This document shows, piece after piece, positions 51,912 through 64,000 of a DNA stretch of 64,000 nucleotides (position 1 is its first letter; each line of letters begins with the position of its first letter). A program made the translations under genes and the position numbers. Source of the stretch: Perognathus longimembris pacificus (taxonomy: Eukaryota; Chordata; Mammalia; Rodentia; Heteromyidae); the NCBI RefSeq assembly GCF_023159225.1, contig NC_063172.1, positions 44,831,832-44,895,831 on the forward strand, read 5' to 3'. The notes beneath the pieces are model-generated. The model worked only from the letters and a program-made list of their open reading frames with translations, did no database searches and was not told the origin of the DNA.

Positions 51912-53391
51912 TAAAAAAATTCCAAGAAATGGCCATTTTAATTCAATCCCAGGCAAAATTTCAAATAGCCTACAATGTCAAGCTGCTCTCCAGAAAGTTG
52001 ATCTAAAAGGCCAGTCATGCAGAAGGGTTGTAGAGTAACAATGGGCCTAGAAGTTATCCACCCAACAATCTCCTAAAAAAATGCCAAAAATCTTTCTACA
52101 GAGCCTTGAGCAAGTACTCATGTGACTGTTTCCTTTCCCTTCACTCCACCTTTCCTTTCCACTGGGAAAAATACAGATGCATCAGTTCTTTCCTCCATAT
52201 ATCCTGCTTCTCCACACAACTGCTAACATTTCACTGTCAATATAAGTTCTCCCAGATGATCAACTCTCAACAAAAGACTTTGCATGTGCCTAGCACAGCC
52301 TTGACACATAATTGGTACTTAAGATTGTATTTATCATGTGAGTCTTTTTGGAGGGATGGGGACATTTCTTACACAAGTGGGTTTTATGGAACGTGCTGAG
52401 CAAGAAACATATCACGTTTTAAAAAGTCAGCAGGATCTCAAAAGACAAGATAAGCTAAGGAAGGGAACATTCTGGACTTTAGAAGTTGTTTCAGGATGGC
52501 AGTTAGTTAAGGGTGGTCTAGGAAAGAACTGATCTATACTACTAACTGCTGAATTCTATCAAGGATGATGAGGCCAGCACATAAAAGAAAGTTATTTGAA
52601 GTAACCATGTGTGTGGTGGAGGACTTCTTATTTTCAATAGAAATTTATTCCCTACTCACTTCCACTCCTTGGCCAAAGTTTTGTTGGGTCGTAGAAATGA
52701 CCTACCATACATTAGCAAACATCGTCATTATTTCCTCAATATGGCTACCCACCCAGAATTCTCCTTTATCAGGCAGATTTTCTGTTGTCTTGGCTTGCCA
52801 TCCTCTAGAATGGTTCTGCTTTGCCAATATTTCCTCTAAATCTCAACAAAAATGCCATGTGGGTGATTCAAACCTTACATTGCACAATAAACTAACACCT
52901 TCCCTGCTCCTGGAATGACACTTTGAACGCAACACTACCCATGGTCTTCTTCTTCGCACCTTTCCATTCATCCTTCAAAAAAGGATGGCTGGCGATGTCA
53001 AAAGGATGAGAACATCTGTATTCTCTAGGGCCACTACATTCAATCAGACAGGAACTCAAGTATAATATCCTTGATCATCACCCATTCATAGTAATTTAGA
53101 GCTTTTCTTTTGAGTCTAAAGTTATAAACAGTCATTGCAAGATAATCAGCCTGATTGAAAGACAGAAGGCAGGGAAAGGGGCAAAAGAGAGCTGGGGAAG
53201 GAGCAATCTTAACCAACTTATTCACTTTTGAAATTTTTTAATTGGCTCTTCTGAGTTAGCAGCCAATATGTATTTGGCCTACATGTAAATTTTAGAACAC
53301 TAGCCCAGGAGAACTTAAGTTACATGTCTCCAATGACAAAATGACTTGGAAATTATTAACACACAGGCCACAAGAAAATTTCACGTGGACA

Positions 53392-53620
53392 TTAGTGGTT
53401 CACACCAGTACATTTAGCTATTCATGAGCTTGAGATCGGATGATCACAGATCAACAGCTAGTCTGAGCAGGAAAGTCTGTGAGACTCTTACTTCCAATTA
53501 ACCACCAGAAAACCAGAAGTGGCACTGTGGCTGAAAGTGATAGAGTACTGGACTTGAACAAAACAGCTCAGAGAGCATCCAGGCCCTGAGTTCAAGTCCT
53601 ATGACTGACAAAAAAAAAGG
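53392..53620 (+). mobile_element. 7SL/ID composite SINE (unit B)
   Basis: Paralog of 41951-42186. Confidence 0.82.
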
Positions 53621-54329
53621 ACAAAAGAAAATTTCACTTAGTAGTAAACATCTTGGGGAACTTTCAGAAAACCCAGATCAGACAGCATTTCTACATATCA
53701 GCTTCTGATTTCACAGTCCAGCCCATGAATTTTCTGGCCCAGTTATTATTATTTTATTATTGTTACAGTATGATTTGCATGTGAATATATTTCTCATCTT
53801 TCAATGAGCTTAAGCTGAATCAACATAAAGGTCAGGCCACACTTCTACAGCACAATAATAGGTCTTGATCTATTCAATTTTAAAGCCCTATATTCTATGA
53901 GTCCAAGAGCATGCACCTATGTGGCTTTATAAATGTTCAGTGTTTGGATCCTGTCTAGCATTCACATTTCCAAGATGTTGAAATGGAATATTAAAATAAG
54001 GAATTTTTGCAGCCTCCAAGAAGAAAGGTTGAGTGCCTCAAGCTATTAATTGTTACTAAATTGAGCCCATTAATTCCTTTGGAAATATTTTATAGGTTTT
54101 TCCTTTGAAGGTTCTATTGAAAGGTCCATATAACAGCTCCTGTGTTTTTTCTGAAGAACCAAATACAGTATTAAATATGTGGGAGATGCATTTCTTTATT
54201 TTTCTAGTTTTATAACCTTTATCTAAAATTTTTTGTTAGTATATATTAATTGTGTGAAGGGGATACATTGTGATACTTCTATGTATAACATTCATTGATG
54301 AAATTTGTCCTCCATTACTCTTTCAATAT

Positions 54330-55925
54330 GTTTCTCCATTTTTATTTTTATTATTTTAATTTACTTTTATTGTAAAGATGTACTAAGGGGTTATAGTTAT
54401 ATAGGTCATGTACTGAGTACATTTCTTTTTGAACAATGTCACCTCTTCCTTCATTTACTCCGCACTTCCCTCCCCCTCGCCTCAAACCACCCTCAAGTTG
54501 TACAGATTAGTTTTCAACACAGTATCTGATGAGTATCCCTACTATATTTGTTCACATTTTGTTCCACCATTTCTGTACTTCCCTTACTCTCCCCAAAACA
54601 GATAAACTTACATACAAGGCAAAATGCACAGAAATCACAAACAACAAAAGTAGAAAAATCATAAAAAGTCATATGAAAAAACTCTTGTTTCCATTTCTTG
54701 AAGTTCATTTCAATAAACATACTTTTGTATTATCATGTGCACATAGCTATTGAGCTTTTTTGATCATCTCCTAAGAATATCCTTTTTTGGTCTCACTGTT
54801 TGAATGTCTAGAATCCTGTATAACATATCATGTATAAGTGGTATGATTTGTCTTTGACCATCCACTGTGTTTTCCTGTAGATTCCTAGGCCCATTCTAGT
54901 GACTATAAAGGAAGGAGACCATGAAACATATGTTTCTTTTGGTCTCGCTCACTTTGCTTAATATAATTTTTTTCTTTTTATATTATTGTCAATGTAAAGT
55001 ACATATGGGGTACAGTTACAAGCATCAGATAGTGAGTACATTTCTTGTCCAACTTGTTATCCCTCCCTCATTTTTCTCCTACTTTCCCTCCTTCCCAAAT
55101 ACCCAACCCCAAGTTGTACAGTTAATTTCCAACATATTTTCTTGTAAGTATTGCTGTTGCATTGGTTTGCATTTTACCCTTTATCTCACCATTTTGATTT
55201 TCCCCTTCCCTTCCCTAATTCAGACAGACATATATAGAATAACCATGGTACCAGAATCAGCAGTGACTACAGGGGCTAAGTCATAGGGAACATGGACAGA
55301 AGAAAACACAAAAAAAAATCACACAGTAGGGTGAAACTAACAACATAATGATAAACCACTTATTGCCATATTTTGGAGACCATTTCTCTTAGCATCATCT
55401 TATGTAATCATCCATATATAGCTATTAAGCTATTGTGATCATCTGCTAGGACTATCCTAGACATCTACTAATTATTACCAATAAGAAAGAACATAGAGTT
55501 TATGTTTCTTTGGGTGTGGCTCATTTCACTTAGTGTGAGTTTTTTTTCTAATTTTTTCTAAGTATTTCCATTTCCTGATGATTAGAGCAATATCATTCTT
55601 TGTGATGAAAGCATAGAATTCCATTGTGTATATATGCCACGTTTTTTGATCCACTAATTTACTTGAGGAGCATCTGGGTGATTCTATATCTTAGATATGC
55701 TAAACAATGCTGCAATGAGCATGCAGTGGTGATAGCCTTAGTGTGGTTTGTGGTTAATTGGAGAAATGCCCAGGAGTGGAATTGCTGGGTCATAGGAAAT
55801 TTCTGTGTTTAGTGTCTTGAGGAACCTGTATACTGCTTCCAGAATAGTTGAAAAAATTTACCATCCCACTATCTGTAGAAGAGTTCCCTTTTGGCCATAT
55901 CCCCCCAACCCCCCAGCATCTGTTA
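54330..55925 (-). mobile_element. L1 3'UTR/ORF2-end remnants, minus strand (unit B)
   Basis: Paralog of the unit A remnants, but it continues another 240 bp into ORF2-derived sequence (about 55,684-55,920: 'aatgagcatgcag', 'gggtcatagg', 'gtcttgaggaacctg'). Confidence 0.7.
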
Positions 55926-56030
55926 TTGTCACTTTTCTTTTCTTTTTTTTTTTTCTCCTTATTTATTGTCAAATTGATGTACAGAGAAGTTACAGTTTCG
56001 TACGTTAGACCTTGGGTACATTATTTGTAC
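55926..56030 (-). mobile_element. L1 3' end, minus strand
   Basis: T-tract followed by TTATTTATTGTCAAATTGATGT and TTACAGTTTCGTACG, an L1 3' end that leads directly into the C-rich minisatellite. Confidence 0.6.
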
Positions 56031-56790
56031 TCTTTGTTACCTCCTTTATTCCCCTCTCCCCCTCCCGCTCCCCACTGGTACTGTTTGTTACTTCCATAAT
56101 TCCCCCCTCCCCCTCTCCCTCCCTCTTGTGCTATTTCTTATCTCCATCATTCTCCCTCCCCATCCCCCACCCCCCTTATTCTGTTTGTTACCTCCATTTC
56201 CCCCTTTCCCCTCCCCCCTCCCCTTCCCCCAGTACTCTTTGTAACCTCCATCATTCCTGCCTCCCCCTCCCCCTCCCTCTTGTACTGTTTGTTACCTCTG
56301 TCATTCCCGCTCCCACCTCCCCCCTTCCCCTCTGCCTTGTGCTGTTTCTTACTTCCATCATTCCCCCTCCCCATCCCCATCCCCTGATACTGTTTGTGAC
56401 CTCGATTTTTCCCCCTTCCCCTTCCCCTCCCCCTCCACTTCCCCCTTTTACTGTTTGTTACTTCCATATTTCTCACCTCCCATCCTTCTCCCCTCCCCCC
56501 TTATCCTGCTTTTACCTCCATCATTCCCCCCTCCCCCCTCCCCTGTACTTTTACCTCCATCATTCTACTCCACCTCTCACCTCCCCTTCCCCTTGTAATG
56601 TTTCTAAGTTCCATCATTCCTGCCTACCCCTCCCCCCTCCCCCCTTGTACTGTGTATTACCTCCAACAGTCCCTCCTCCCCTTCCCCCTCCCCTTGTACT
56701 GTTAGTTACCTCAATTATTCCCCCTCCCCCCTCTCGCCTTGTACTGTTTGTTACCTCCATCATTCCCCCCTCCGCCTCCCTCTCCTGCTC
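56031..56790. repeat. About 50-bp minisatellite derived from the L1 3'UTR
   Basis: About fifteen units of TGTACTGTTTGTTACCTCCA / TCATTCCCC plus C-rich CCCCTCCCC runs. The unit is the reverse complement of the L1 3'UTR sequence at 32,440-32,505 (G-rich tract, then GGTAACAAACAGTACAAG), so it looks like tandem amplification of that L1 segment. Confidence 0.9.
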
Positions 56791-58165
56791 TATCAGAATA
56801 GAGAGGACACGCTTCTCCACAAACTTTCACCCCACAACCATGCCCTGGGCCCCACCTAGCAGGAAGCTCAGTTTAGCTCTGCTTGTCTTTGGGAGTTGCT
56901 TCAAGATCACCTCAGGGCACCTGGGTCCAGCCTTCTCCACACACAGCCACATCTGTGCATGATCAGTGTTCCTCAAGGCTTCCCCACACAGACAGTGGAT
57001 GGAATGGGTGTACAGAAGCCCAGACCCACCACCAAACCACACGGAGCCTGACCAACTTTGTAGGCCCAAACACAACTAACCGACCCTCAGACAAAGGAAC
57101 TTCTGGCAGGTCTGCTTGTCCCAGGCAGAACCAACTTAAACCAGTTCAGCCTTCTGGCCACACCCCTTGACCTCTCACTTCCTCACCCTTGCCCCTCCCC
57201 TCTCATGCTGTGATGGCTCATAAGCCCCGCCCCTGCACCTCTAGCTTCCTAGCTCTTGCCTGGCCTCTCCCATGCTGTTTTGCCCACAAGCCCCACCCCT
57301 GCACCTCTAGCTTCCTGTCTCTTCCTGGACTCTCACTGACACTCCATCAGCAGACCTCCTTCCTTGCCTGCCTAGCAGAAGGCCTTTGCTCCAAACCAGG
57401 GCCTGGTGCAGGCCAGCCCACAAGGCTTCAGGGTCTCTCCTGCCAGAGAACTGTACAACCCACTGGCACAAGCAGGCCTGGAGTTTCGCAGACACTTGTT
57501 AGGGACAGCTGTGACAGGGCGAGCCTCTCTCCACAAGTCAGTCACCCTCCAACACCAGTGGCTGCACACATGCCTTCATATACCCATCAGCCATCAGTCA
57601 AGTGTGCATCTGATACACAGCCTCAACATTCTTTTCTCCCCTGTGACACTTCTGAATTGAGGTCCCAGGACAGACTCTGCTACAGGGAGTAGCTTGTCAA
57701 GAAAGAGATAAATGGCTCTTCATCTCTAAAGAATCAGGCATAAGGGGAAAGAGTGACATCCACTCACATTCTTTCCCACAGTGCCAAATGAAACACTTTG
57801 CTAGAGTGTGCTGCTTGAGGGACAAGGCTTCCTCTGATCCAGTGGAGACATGTTGGCTTCTGTGTACTATGGGGAAACCTCAGTTTCTTTCATATCTCAT
57901 TAATCTTTCACCTTTCAAAGTAGATACATGACATATACCTACAAATGCATCCCTTGGCAGGGATAATTTACTCTGACCACTCTACATTCAAATGGGTAAA
58001 GCGGGAGTATTCTAAGGTATTCCTTGCCAAAGAAGTTATTTGGAACACATGGCTATCACGACTCATGTGAGCCACATTTCTGCCTTTTACCCCTAATGTC
58101 GATGCCCCATGCCAGCAGGAAGCAGCCAGAGAGTCTTTGTCCTTTTTCATAGCTATTAAAAGGCT
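56791..58165. other. Unrecognised C-rich to mixed intergenic sequence
   Basis: Moderately GC-rich. It contains two 66-bp tandem units (AAGCCCCGCCCCTGCACCTC at 57,222 and again at 57,288) and an open frame 57189-57692 across them with no recognised family, starting at a non-ATG codon. No splice-supported gene is seen. Confidence 0.5.
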
Positions 58166-58169
58166 GGAA

Positions 58170-58447
58170 TGTTAGGTCTGTCCTGGAGAGCTTGGAGCAG
58201 ATGCCCCCACCACATTAAGTCTCCACACAGATACCTGGGTAACCAGCAGACCTGGAGGCTGTTACCTCCCCTTACCTGAGGTCACATCTTAATCCACCTG
58301 GGCAAACCCCCTGCCTCTGCCCTAGATAAGGCAAGGCTGGGTAGGGTTCACTCCTTCTCTCCCTTCTCTCCCTTCTCTCTGGCCCTGGATCACCTTGGCA
58401 ACAGGCCAGCAGTTCGGTAATAAACTTTCTCTCCTGCCTGAATAACA
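58170..58447 (+). mobile_element. Possible LTR fragment
   Basis: TGTTAGGTCTG start, AATAAACTTTCTCTCC polyadenylation region at about 58,421 and ...AATAACA end, giving TGTTA/TAACA ends as in rodent LTRs. No target-site duplication found. Confidence 0.4.
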
Positions 58448-58894
58448 ACAACAAAAAAGACTCATAGTTCACATACAACACATAGATTCCTATGGGATGA
58501 AGGCAGTAAGGCAATATTGTCTTCAGTCAGTACTGAAGAGTTAGAGTAGGATGCTGGGAAGACAAGCACTACCTAAAATAAGAAGGCAGGCATTATGGGT
58601 TAGAGGGGGACCTTGGTTCACTTGATGAGCAGACTAACTGTAGGTCTAGAGACATAATCAAGATAAGATGCAAGAATCCTATGTGCCCTGTAGCAGAACA
58701 ACACTTTAGCAACAACAGGAACAAGTATGATGCTTCTGTCATAGTGTGCCTATGAGTCTCATAGAAAAGAATGCCCAGCATAAATCATTCAGGGGAGATC
58801 CAAGAGCTGCTAACTGGACAGCCTACCTCACACACAGACTAAGATTCTGAAAGAGTTTCCACAACCTTCTAGAAAAGGCATCTCTTTGTCCACC
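58448..58894. other. Intergenic, nothing recognised
   Basis: No recognisable gene or repeat. Confidence 0.5.
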
Positions 58895-59103
58895 TTTTTT
58901 TTTTTTTTGGCCAGTCCTGGGCCTTGAACTCAGGGCCTGAGCACTGTCCCTGGCTTCCTTGTGCTCAAGGCTAGCACTCTGCTACTTGAGCCACAGCGCC
59001 ACTTCTGGCCAGTTTCTGTATATATGGTGGTGGGGAGTTGAACCCAGGGCCTCATGTATACGAGGCAAGCTCTCTTGCCACTAGGCCATATCCCTAGCCC
59101 CTC
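58895..59103 (-). mobile_element. ID-like dimeric SINE, minus strand
   Basis: Full-length in reverse; TCCACCTT occurs on both sides as a short target-site duplication. Confidence 0.92.
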
Positions 59104-59744
59104 TATCCACCTTGTTAGATGAAGAGCTGATGAAAACTCCTGGAAGAATGGGTTCATGTTGGAGGTGGGATTGTTCAAGGCTGACAGATAATAACTCCCC
59201 TCTGCCCAAAGAAATTTCCTTAAATACCCAAAGATGAGCACACTTGCAACAAGTAACTGGAGTGCTATATTGACAAGGGGCCTTTTTCTCAGAATTTGTG
59301 TGTTTTATTTCACCTCAGCTCCTGTCTCGTGCTGGCCATTACATTGCAAGTTGCCCAAATCTGATAGCTTTTGTGTCTGAGCTTAGGACAGCCATCTGAA
59401 GAGATGCCATGAGCCTGGGAATGGGTGGGGCTCCTTTGTTTGTATGTATTTGCTGCAGGCCTCATTACCCAACATCAACTGACTTTAAGTAACATTATAT
59501 GTTTATGATCAATTTTTAAACACGTCAAGCAGGTAGCTACTGTAACAACTTGGCAAATTTTCCTTGCCAAGGAGAATATATCCATCATGCTTATACTATC
59601 TCCATTGAAGGACTTGACGTATTTAAAATTGACAGCTCTATTTCCAAGGATTTGTGCAAGGTAACTGGGGCCTTGTATAGAAAACTTATTTCTAAAGATT
59701 AATTTGAAGATCTCCAGCAATAAACCAGAAAGGGTCCAATGTTT
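59104..59744. other. Intergenic, nothing recognised
   Basis: No recognisable gene or repeat. Confidence 0.5.
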
Positions 59745-59754
59745 GAAAAATATG

Positions 59755-59954
59755 GGCTGGGGATATGGCCTAGTGGCAAGAGTGCCTGCCTCGTATACAT
59801 GAGGCCCTGGGTTTGATTCCCCAGCACCACATATACAGAAAATGGCCAGAAGTGGCGCTGTGGCTCAAGTGGCAGAGTGCTAGCCTTGAGCAAGAAGAAG
59901 CCAGGGACAGTGCTCAGGCCCTGAGTCCAAGCCCCAGGACTGGCCAAAAAAAAA
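59755..59954 (+). mobile_element. ID-like dimeric SINE with 10-bp target-site duplication
   Basis: GAAAAATATG at 59745-59754 and 59955-59964. Close to the consensus of the family. Confidence 0.95.
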
Positions 59955-59964
59955 GAAAAATATG

Positions 59965-62900
59965 AACAAGTTACCTCTATTCCAGACAATGCCTTGCCCA
60001 TGTGTTTGGGTCCAAGGATCCTCTAATTTCAATGGCCCTATCTACCCAGAGGAGGAAGAACACAGCACTGGATATGACAAACACGGTCTCAGCCCACCAT
60101 GTTGGGGATACTTGTATCAGGGCCAAGAAGTCTCAGGGAACAGCCATGTTCAACTGCTGTGTCTGTCACCCTAAACAACTTTTTTAATCTTCAACTATTT
60201 CTCAATTGTGCCAAAACATAACAAGGTACACTCAGAACAAGAGTCCACAAGACAGAAAAAGTACTCAAGGAAAATGCAAATACTGTAAGAAATCTCAACT
60301 TGGTCTCAATGAAGAGGATCATCAATTAAGACAGAAATTAATATGTAGAGTGATAATATCCTATCAAATGTAGGGGCAAATCATAATCATATAGGAGACT
60401 CAAGCCACTGGGTTTAGGGTATTCCTCATGGCTCTCACAGGCAGCTCAAATACCCATCGTCTGGACCAGAGCCCAGCTCCTTCAATGGTTCAGGTTAAGC
60501 AAATGATAAACACTAGCAGTTGGGGTTCTAGGATTCAGCTCAACCTATACCTCTTTATATAAGTATTTACAAATCTGTGAGACACCATTCTTATTATTTA
60601 GATTTATGATTTGACCCAGACTCAATTCCAGACATCAAGGTGAAAATAGTCTTCCCCAGGACTGACTTCCATCTTCAAAATGGCACGTCCATCCAGAATC
60701 GGACACGTGATTATAGTCAGAACCCACTACGGAAACATTATCCATACCAGCCAAATCTTCAGGCCAACAGCTGCTAGGTTAAGATTTGAGATAGAACAAA
60801 CTCAAGAGGAAATGCAGGGAAGAGGACAAGACTGCATAAAAGGATACCCCAATCTGGGATCCATTTGAGTATGTTTCAACTGGCATCTGCAATGTGACTG
60901 CTACCACATCTCTTGTTCTTGACCCCTAGAGCATCTTAAGGTAAGGAGTTTTTCTGAAGAACAAATGTCCTCAGAGTGCCACAGAGTTCCAGCCAGCAAG
61001 AGTCAGTGTGTTTTCATACACATAGATATGGCATACCTGTGCTGTGCCCAGGAGCCAACCACATGTAGAGCTCAAGCTCAGGGGTGGGGAAAGCATCTTG
61101 TCAGTGCAGAGATGGACCCGGCAAGACAATCTACTTACCACACTGAATCCCTGGTCCTTATCCTCAGTATTCCACCACAGCAAAGGCAGGGAATGGAAAA
61201 GAACACCTGTAACCCAAGAATCACATATGTATGTGGAACCCACAAGGCAAGGACAGTGGTGGCCCAAGCCTTCATAAATAGCATCCACATGATTGCCATC
61301 CAGAGAAGTTCCCCTGTGTATAAATGGAGCTGTGCCTTACAGAACATCTGGACAGTAAGAGTATAACTTGGGATTCTAACTAAAACTGTGGCCTGACAAT
61401 GAGCCCTCCATGGAAAGGGACCAAGAGCATCAGCTGGAATGAAATCAGTGTCTGGCCTCTATGAACACAGCAGGGGCAATAATGAAGGAGAAACCACACT
61501 CAGGAGAACAATGACAATGACACATACGTCCACTACAAATCAGAAGATCTAGTGCATCAGATACAGGTTAAGACACCAAGGCAGTTGGAAAGGGATATAC
61601 TATACTCATCTATTGCATGGCTCAGGCTTAACAATGTTAAATGGGATGCAATGTAATAGGGGCTTGTGTTGATAAAGCAGAAATTACAAAATATTGGGGA
61701 AAAGCAACATGTCTTCCAACCAAAAAAAGGTATAAATGGCTTAGATCCAACAGAGCAGCAGGCTGTTCCTAGACATTCACATAAAGGAGGATAGCTGAAT
61801 GAGCAGGTGTTAACTGTCTTCAATGTTAATCTACATCATACAGTGAGGCATATGGCAATGAAAAGCAACGTGGACCATAGAAATACACACTCTAGCCTCC
61901 AGTATGACCAAAAAGGAAATCAGAACTGCAAATTTCTTCTACAATATTTATCTTGCAAAAACTGAGGGCATGGTAAGAGATTTGGGGCATGCTGATTTCA
62001 GAGCTTTAGACAGTCTCACCTGGATTTACCAGTGAGAAAAGGCATGAGCTGTCCAACACTATGTGGATATGATGAATGCTGCCTATATTTGTCTTGCAAA
62101 ATGTTCATGGGAGAGACAGAGATGATGACAAGACTGACAAGATAAAGTCAATAATTTATTCCCATAGAGGGAAACTCCTATTGAAGGAAGGCGAGACAGG
62201 AAGGTTTTTGTGATGCAGCATGCAAAGTATAGCTTTCATCTGTGTAAAGAAACCTAACACTGTGAGCTTTAACTGAAGACCACTGTCACCACAGTCTCAG
62301 TCTCGTTTTTTAAAAAACCGCATGTCAGCACTGCTGTGGGTCTGAGTCCTTGGGGCAGGCAGAGAAACTAAAAAACAAGCTGAGTTGGGGGCAAATGGCC
62401 AAACTCTTTACATTTACATGGACATTCAGAGATGCTCCTGGTTTTCCCAGCTTTCAGCAGGAATGAGCCACAGGCATCTCTGCAAATGGCCTGCTCAATA
62501 GTAGCCCTGTAGTCCAAATTTTACATCTGCAAAGACACCTTTAGTAACTTCCAAATAACATATCCAAAGGCTGTATGGGGAAAATGGCTCAGGAAAATGT
62601 CTACATTCTAATTCAAAGAACTGGAAAACAGGTTAGGTGACACAGAAAAGAGTGAACTAGGGCCCAAGAGGATTGAATTGGATAAACAGCCAGCTGTAAA
62701 CCGTGCAGAATGTCTCCCGTTAACTATGGACACTATATTCACAAAGGCAATTAAATTGACAAAGTGCTATGGAGAAGAATAGCTGGATAGGTCAGCCTGA
62801 GACAGAAGATCTCAAGCAAGATTTAGAGAAGTCTGACAGGGCAACATGTACTGTCATCTTGGGAAAGTAGGACTAATATGCCCAAGTATTTGTCTTTTCT

Positions 62901-63256
62901 AAGTGAAAGCAGGATCATAACTCTGCTCTGGCTCACCAGAAGACAGCCTCAATTGCTGTATTGGGCTCTTTAACATGGTGCTCATATTATATAAAGGCCA
63001 GTTTGAGATCACTGTTTCAATACAACTCTCAGGGTGCTTGGGAATATATCTCCAGCATTTCACTTGTATTAAAAAGACAGGATTCATGATTTCTTCCTTG
63101 GGAATACTGAAGAAGGAAGGGTGAAAGCAGCAAGAGTGCTGTAACAGACACACCAGGGCTCTGGTGTACACTGCATGAATTTTTAACAGCATTCTTTATT
63201 TGGAATGTCTAAATATACATGCCATGAAAGATGAATTACCAAAATAAACTAAAGTG
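59965..63256. other. Intergenic, nothing recognised over 3.3 kb
   Basis: Mixed composition. Short frames at 60,680-60,868 and 60,965-61,366 show no family motif and no exon context. It may include old LTR or L1 remnants that I cannot identify by eye. Confidence 0.5.
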
Positions 63257-63447
63257 GGCTGGGAATATGGCCTAGTGGCAAGAGTGCTTGAGTACATGAA
63301 GCCCTGAGTTCAATTCCCCAGCACCACATATACAGAAAATGGCCAGAAATGGCACTGTGGATCAAGTCGGGGAGTGCTAGCCTTGAGCAAAGAGAAGCCA
63401 GGGACAGAACTCAGGCCCTGAGTTCAAGGCCCAGGACTGGTACAAAA
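63257..63447 (+). mobile_element. ID-like dimeric SINE, diverged
   Basis: GGGCTGGGAATATGGCCTAG head with an internal deletion in the anticodon-like region ('gtgcttgagtacatg'), B box variant GAGTTCAATTCC, right half and A-rich tail. Confidence 0.9.
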
Positions 63448-64000
63448 AGAAAAAAAAACAAAACACAAATTCCTAAATAGACCAAAGTTAAAGATTACTT
63501 CTCTATTAAGTCAATGTAAAATTAGAGACCTCATGGGAAAGCATTCTACAGATCTACAGATCTATTTAACCTCTTCACTAGACACCCTCTCCAGTTAAGT
63601 AAACAGAGACACATCCCTATTATTACCAGCATCATTAAGATGTGAAATGCCTCAGTACTACCCTTCGTTAATACCAATAATCAGCTGCCACATTAGAGGG
63701 CAGTCTCACTTTTCTCCACCCTAGACTGGCTAAGGTGATTTGAGGTCAAATTTCATACAGACACCTCTGCCTTTGAGGAGCCAAACATTTCTGTCTGTGC
63801 TCCAATCCAACATCTTCTTTGTGACCAATGGCTCTGAACCATCCCCAAATCTCCCTCATGTCAAGTATTTCAGACTCACATCCCCATAAAACTGAAAGCA
63901 CAGTTCTCAAAGTGCCACAGACTTTGAAAACAAGACCAGCAGGCACTTCCTCCCCACACATTATTCCAGTGGTTCACATCTACACTTTATAATGAGTCTA
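63448..64000. other. Intergenic, nothing recognised
   Basis: No gene or repeat recognised to the window end. Confidence 0.5.

Larger units (their letters stand above)
44579..55683. repeat. Tandem segmental duplication, unit B (interrupted by L1)
   Basis: 44579-45112 matches 39923-40463 and 51912-55683 matches the remainder of unit A. The insertion point in unit A is an uninterrupted TATTCTATTAAAAAATTCC (around 40,463). Confidence 0.93.

Noticed and set aside
60680..61366. Short frames with ordinary-looking composition
   Set aside because: No family motif, no splice context, and overlapping frames on the other strand are equally long.

Overview
This is mammalian nuclear DNA, most likely from a geomyoid rodent (pocket mouse, kangaroo rat or gopher group). 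The main evidence is the repeated dimeric SINE: a tRNA-derived ID-like head (A box near TGGCCTAGTGG, B box GGTTCGATTCC) fused to a right half reading 'gccagaagtggcgctgtggctcaa...', several copies with perfect target-site duplications. A 7SL/ID-type composite SINE, rodent L1s and class II ERVs fit the same picture. The species call is inference.

Bases 1-13,100 form a GC-rich block made almost entirely of tandem repeats: CTGT/GACA tetranucleotide arrays, CCAC/CCAT arrays, and 15-35 bp minisatellites. It holds one decayed class II ERV (about 438-3839) and one host gene, about 4,576-10,429 (+). Eleven recognisable exon segments match the granulocyte-macrophage CSF receptor alpha chain (CSF2RA): signal peptide, N-terminal Ig-like domain, cytokine-receptor domain with a WGSWS box, transmembrane segment and short acidic tail. 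Exon phases chain almost perfectly. An in-frame TGA and a 23-bp tandem duplication at a splice acceptor question whether it still encodes a full receptor. CSF2RA is a pseudoautosomal gene in many mammals, and GC-rich minisatellite-filled introns are typical of pseudoautosomal regions.

At about 13.1 kb composition changes abruptly to AT-rich, gene-free, transposon-rich DNA that continues to 64 kb. It holds a second class II ERV (14.0-18.0 kb, with gag tail, dUTPase, protease, RT, RNase H, integrase, env tail and 3' LTR), shuffled L1 3' fragments (18-19.4 kb), a solo LTR with perfect 6-bp duplications (21,138-21,764), an ancient ERV-L fragment (25.5-26.9 kb, minus), a 5'-truncated L1 (28.0-32.6 kb, plus), and a 4.3-kb tandem duplication (39,923-44,283 and 44,579-55,683) whose second copy carries a near full-length L1 (45.1-51.9 kb, minus). 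After this come a minisatellite that appears to be amplified L1 3'UTR (56.0-56.8 kb) and mostly unrecognised intergenic DNA.

I see no intact host gene other than CSF2RA, and no CRISPR array, tRNA or rRNA gene. The most interesting reading is that the window spans a sharp boundary between a pseudoautosomal-like, repeat-saturated GC block and an L1/ERV-rich block.
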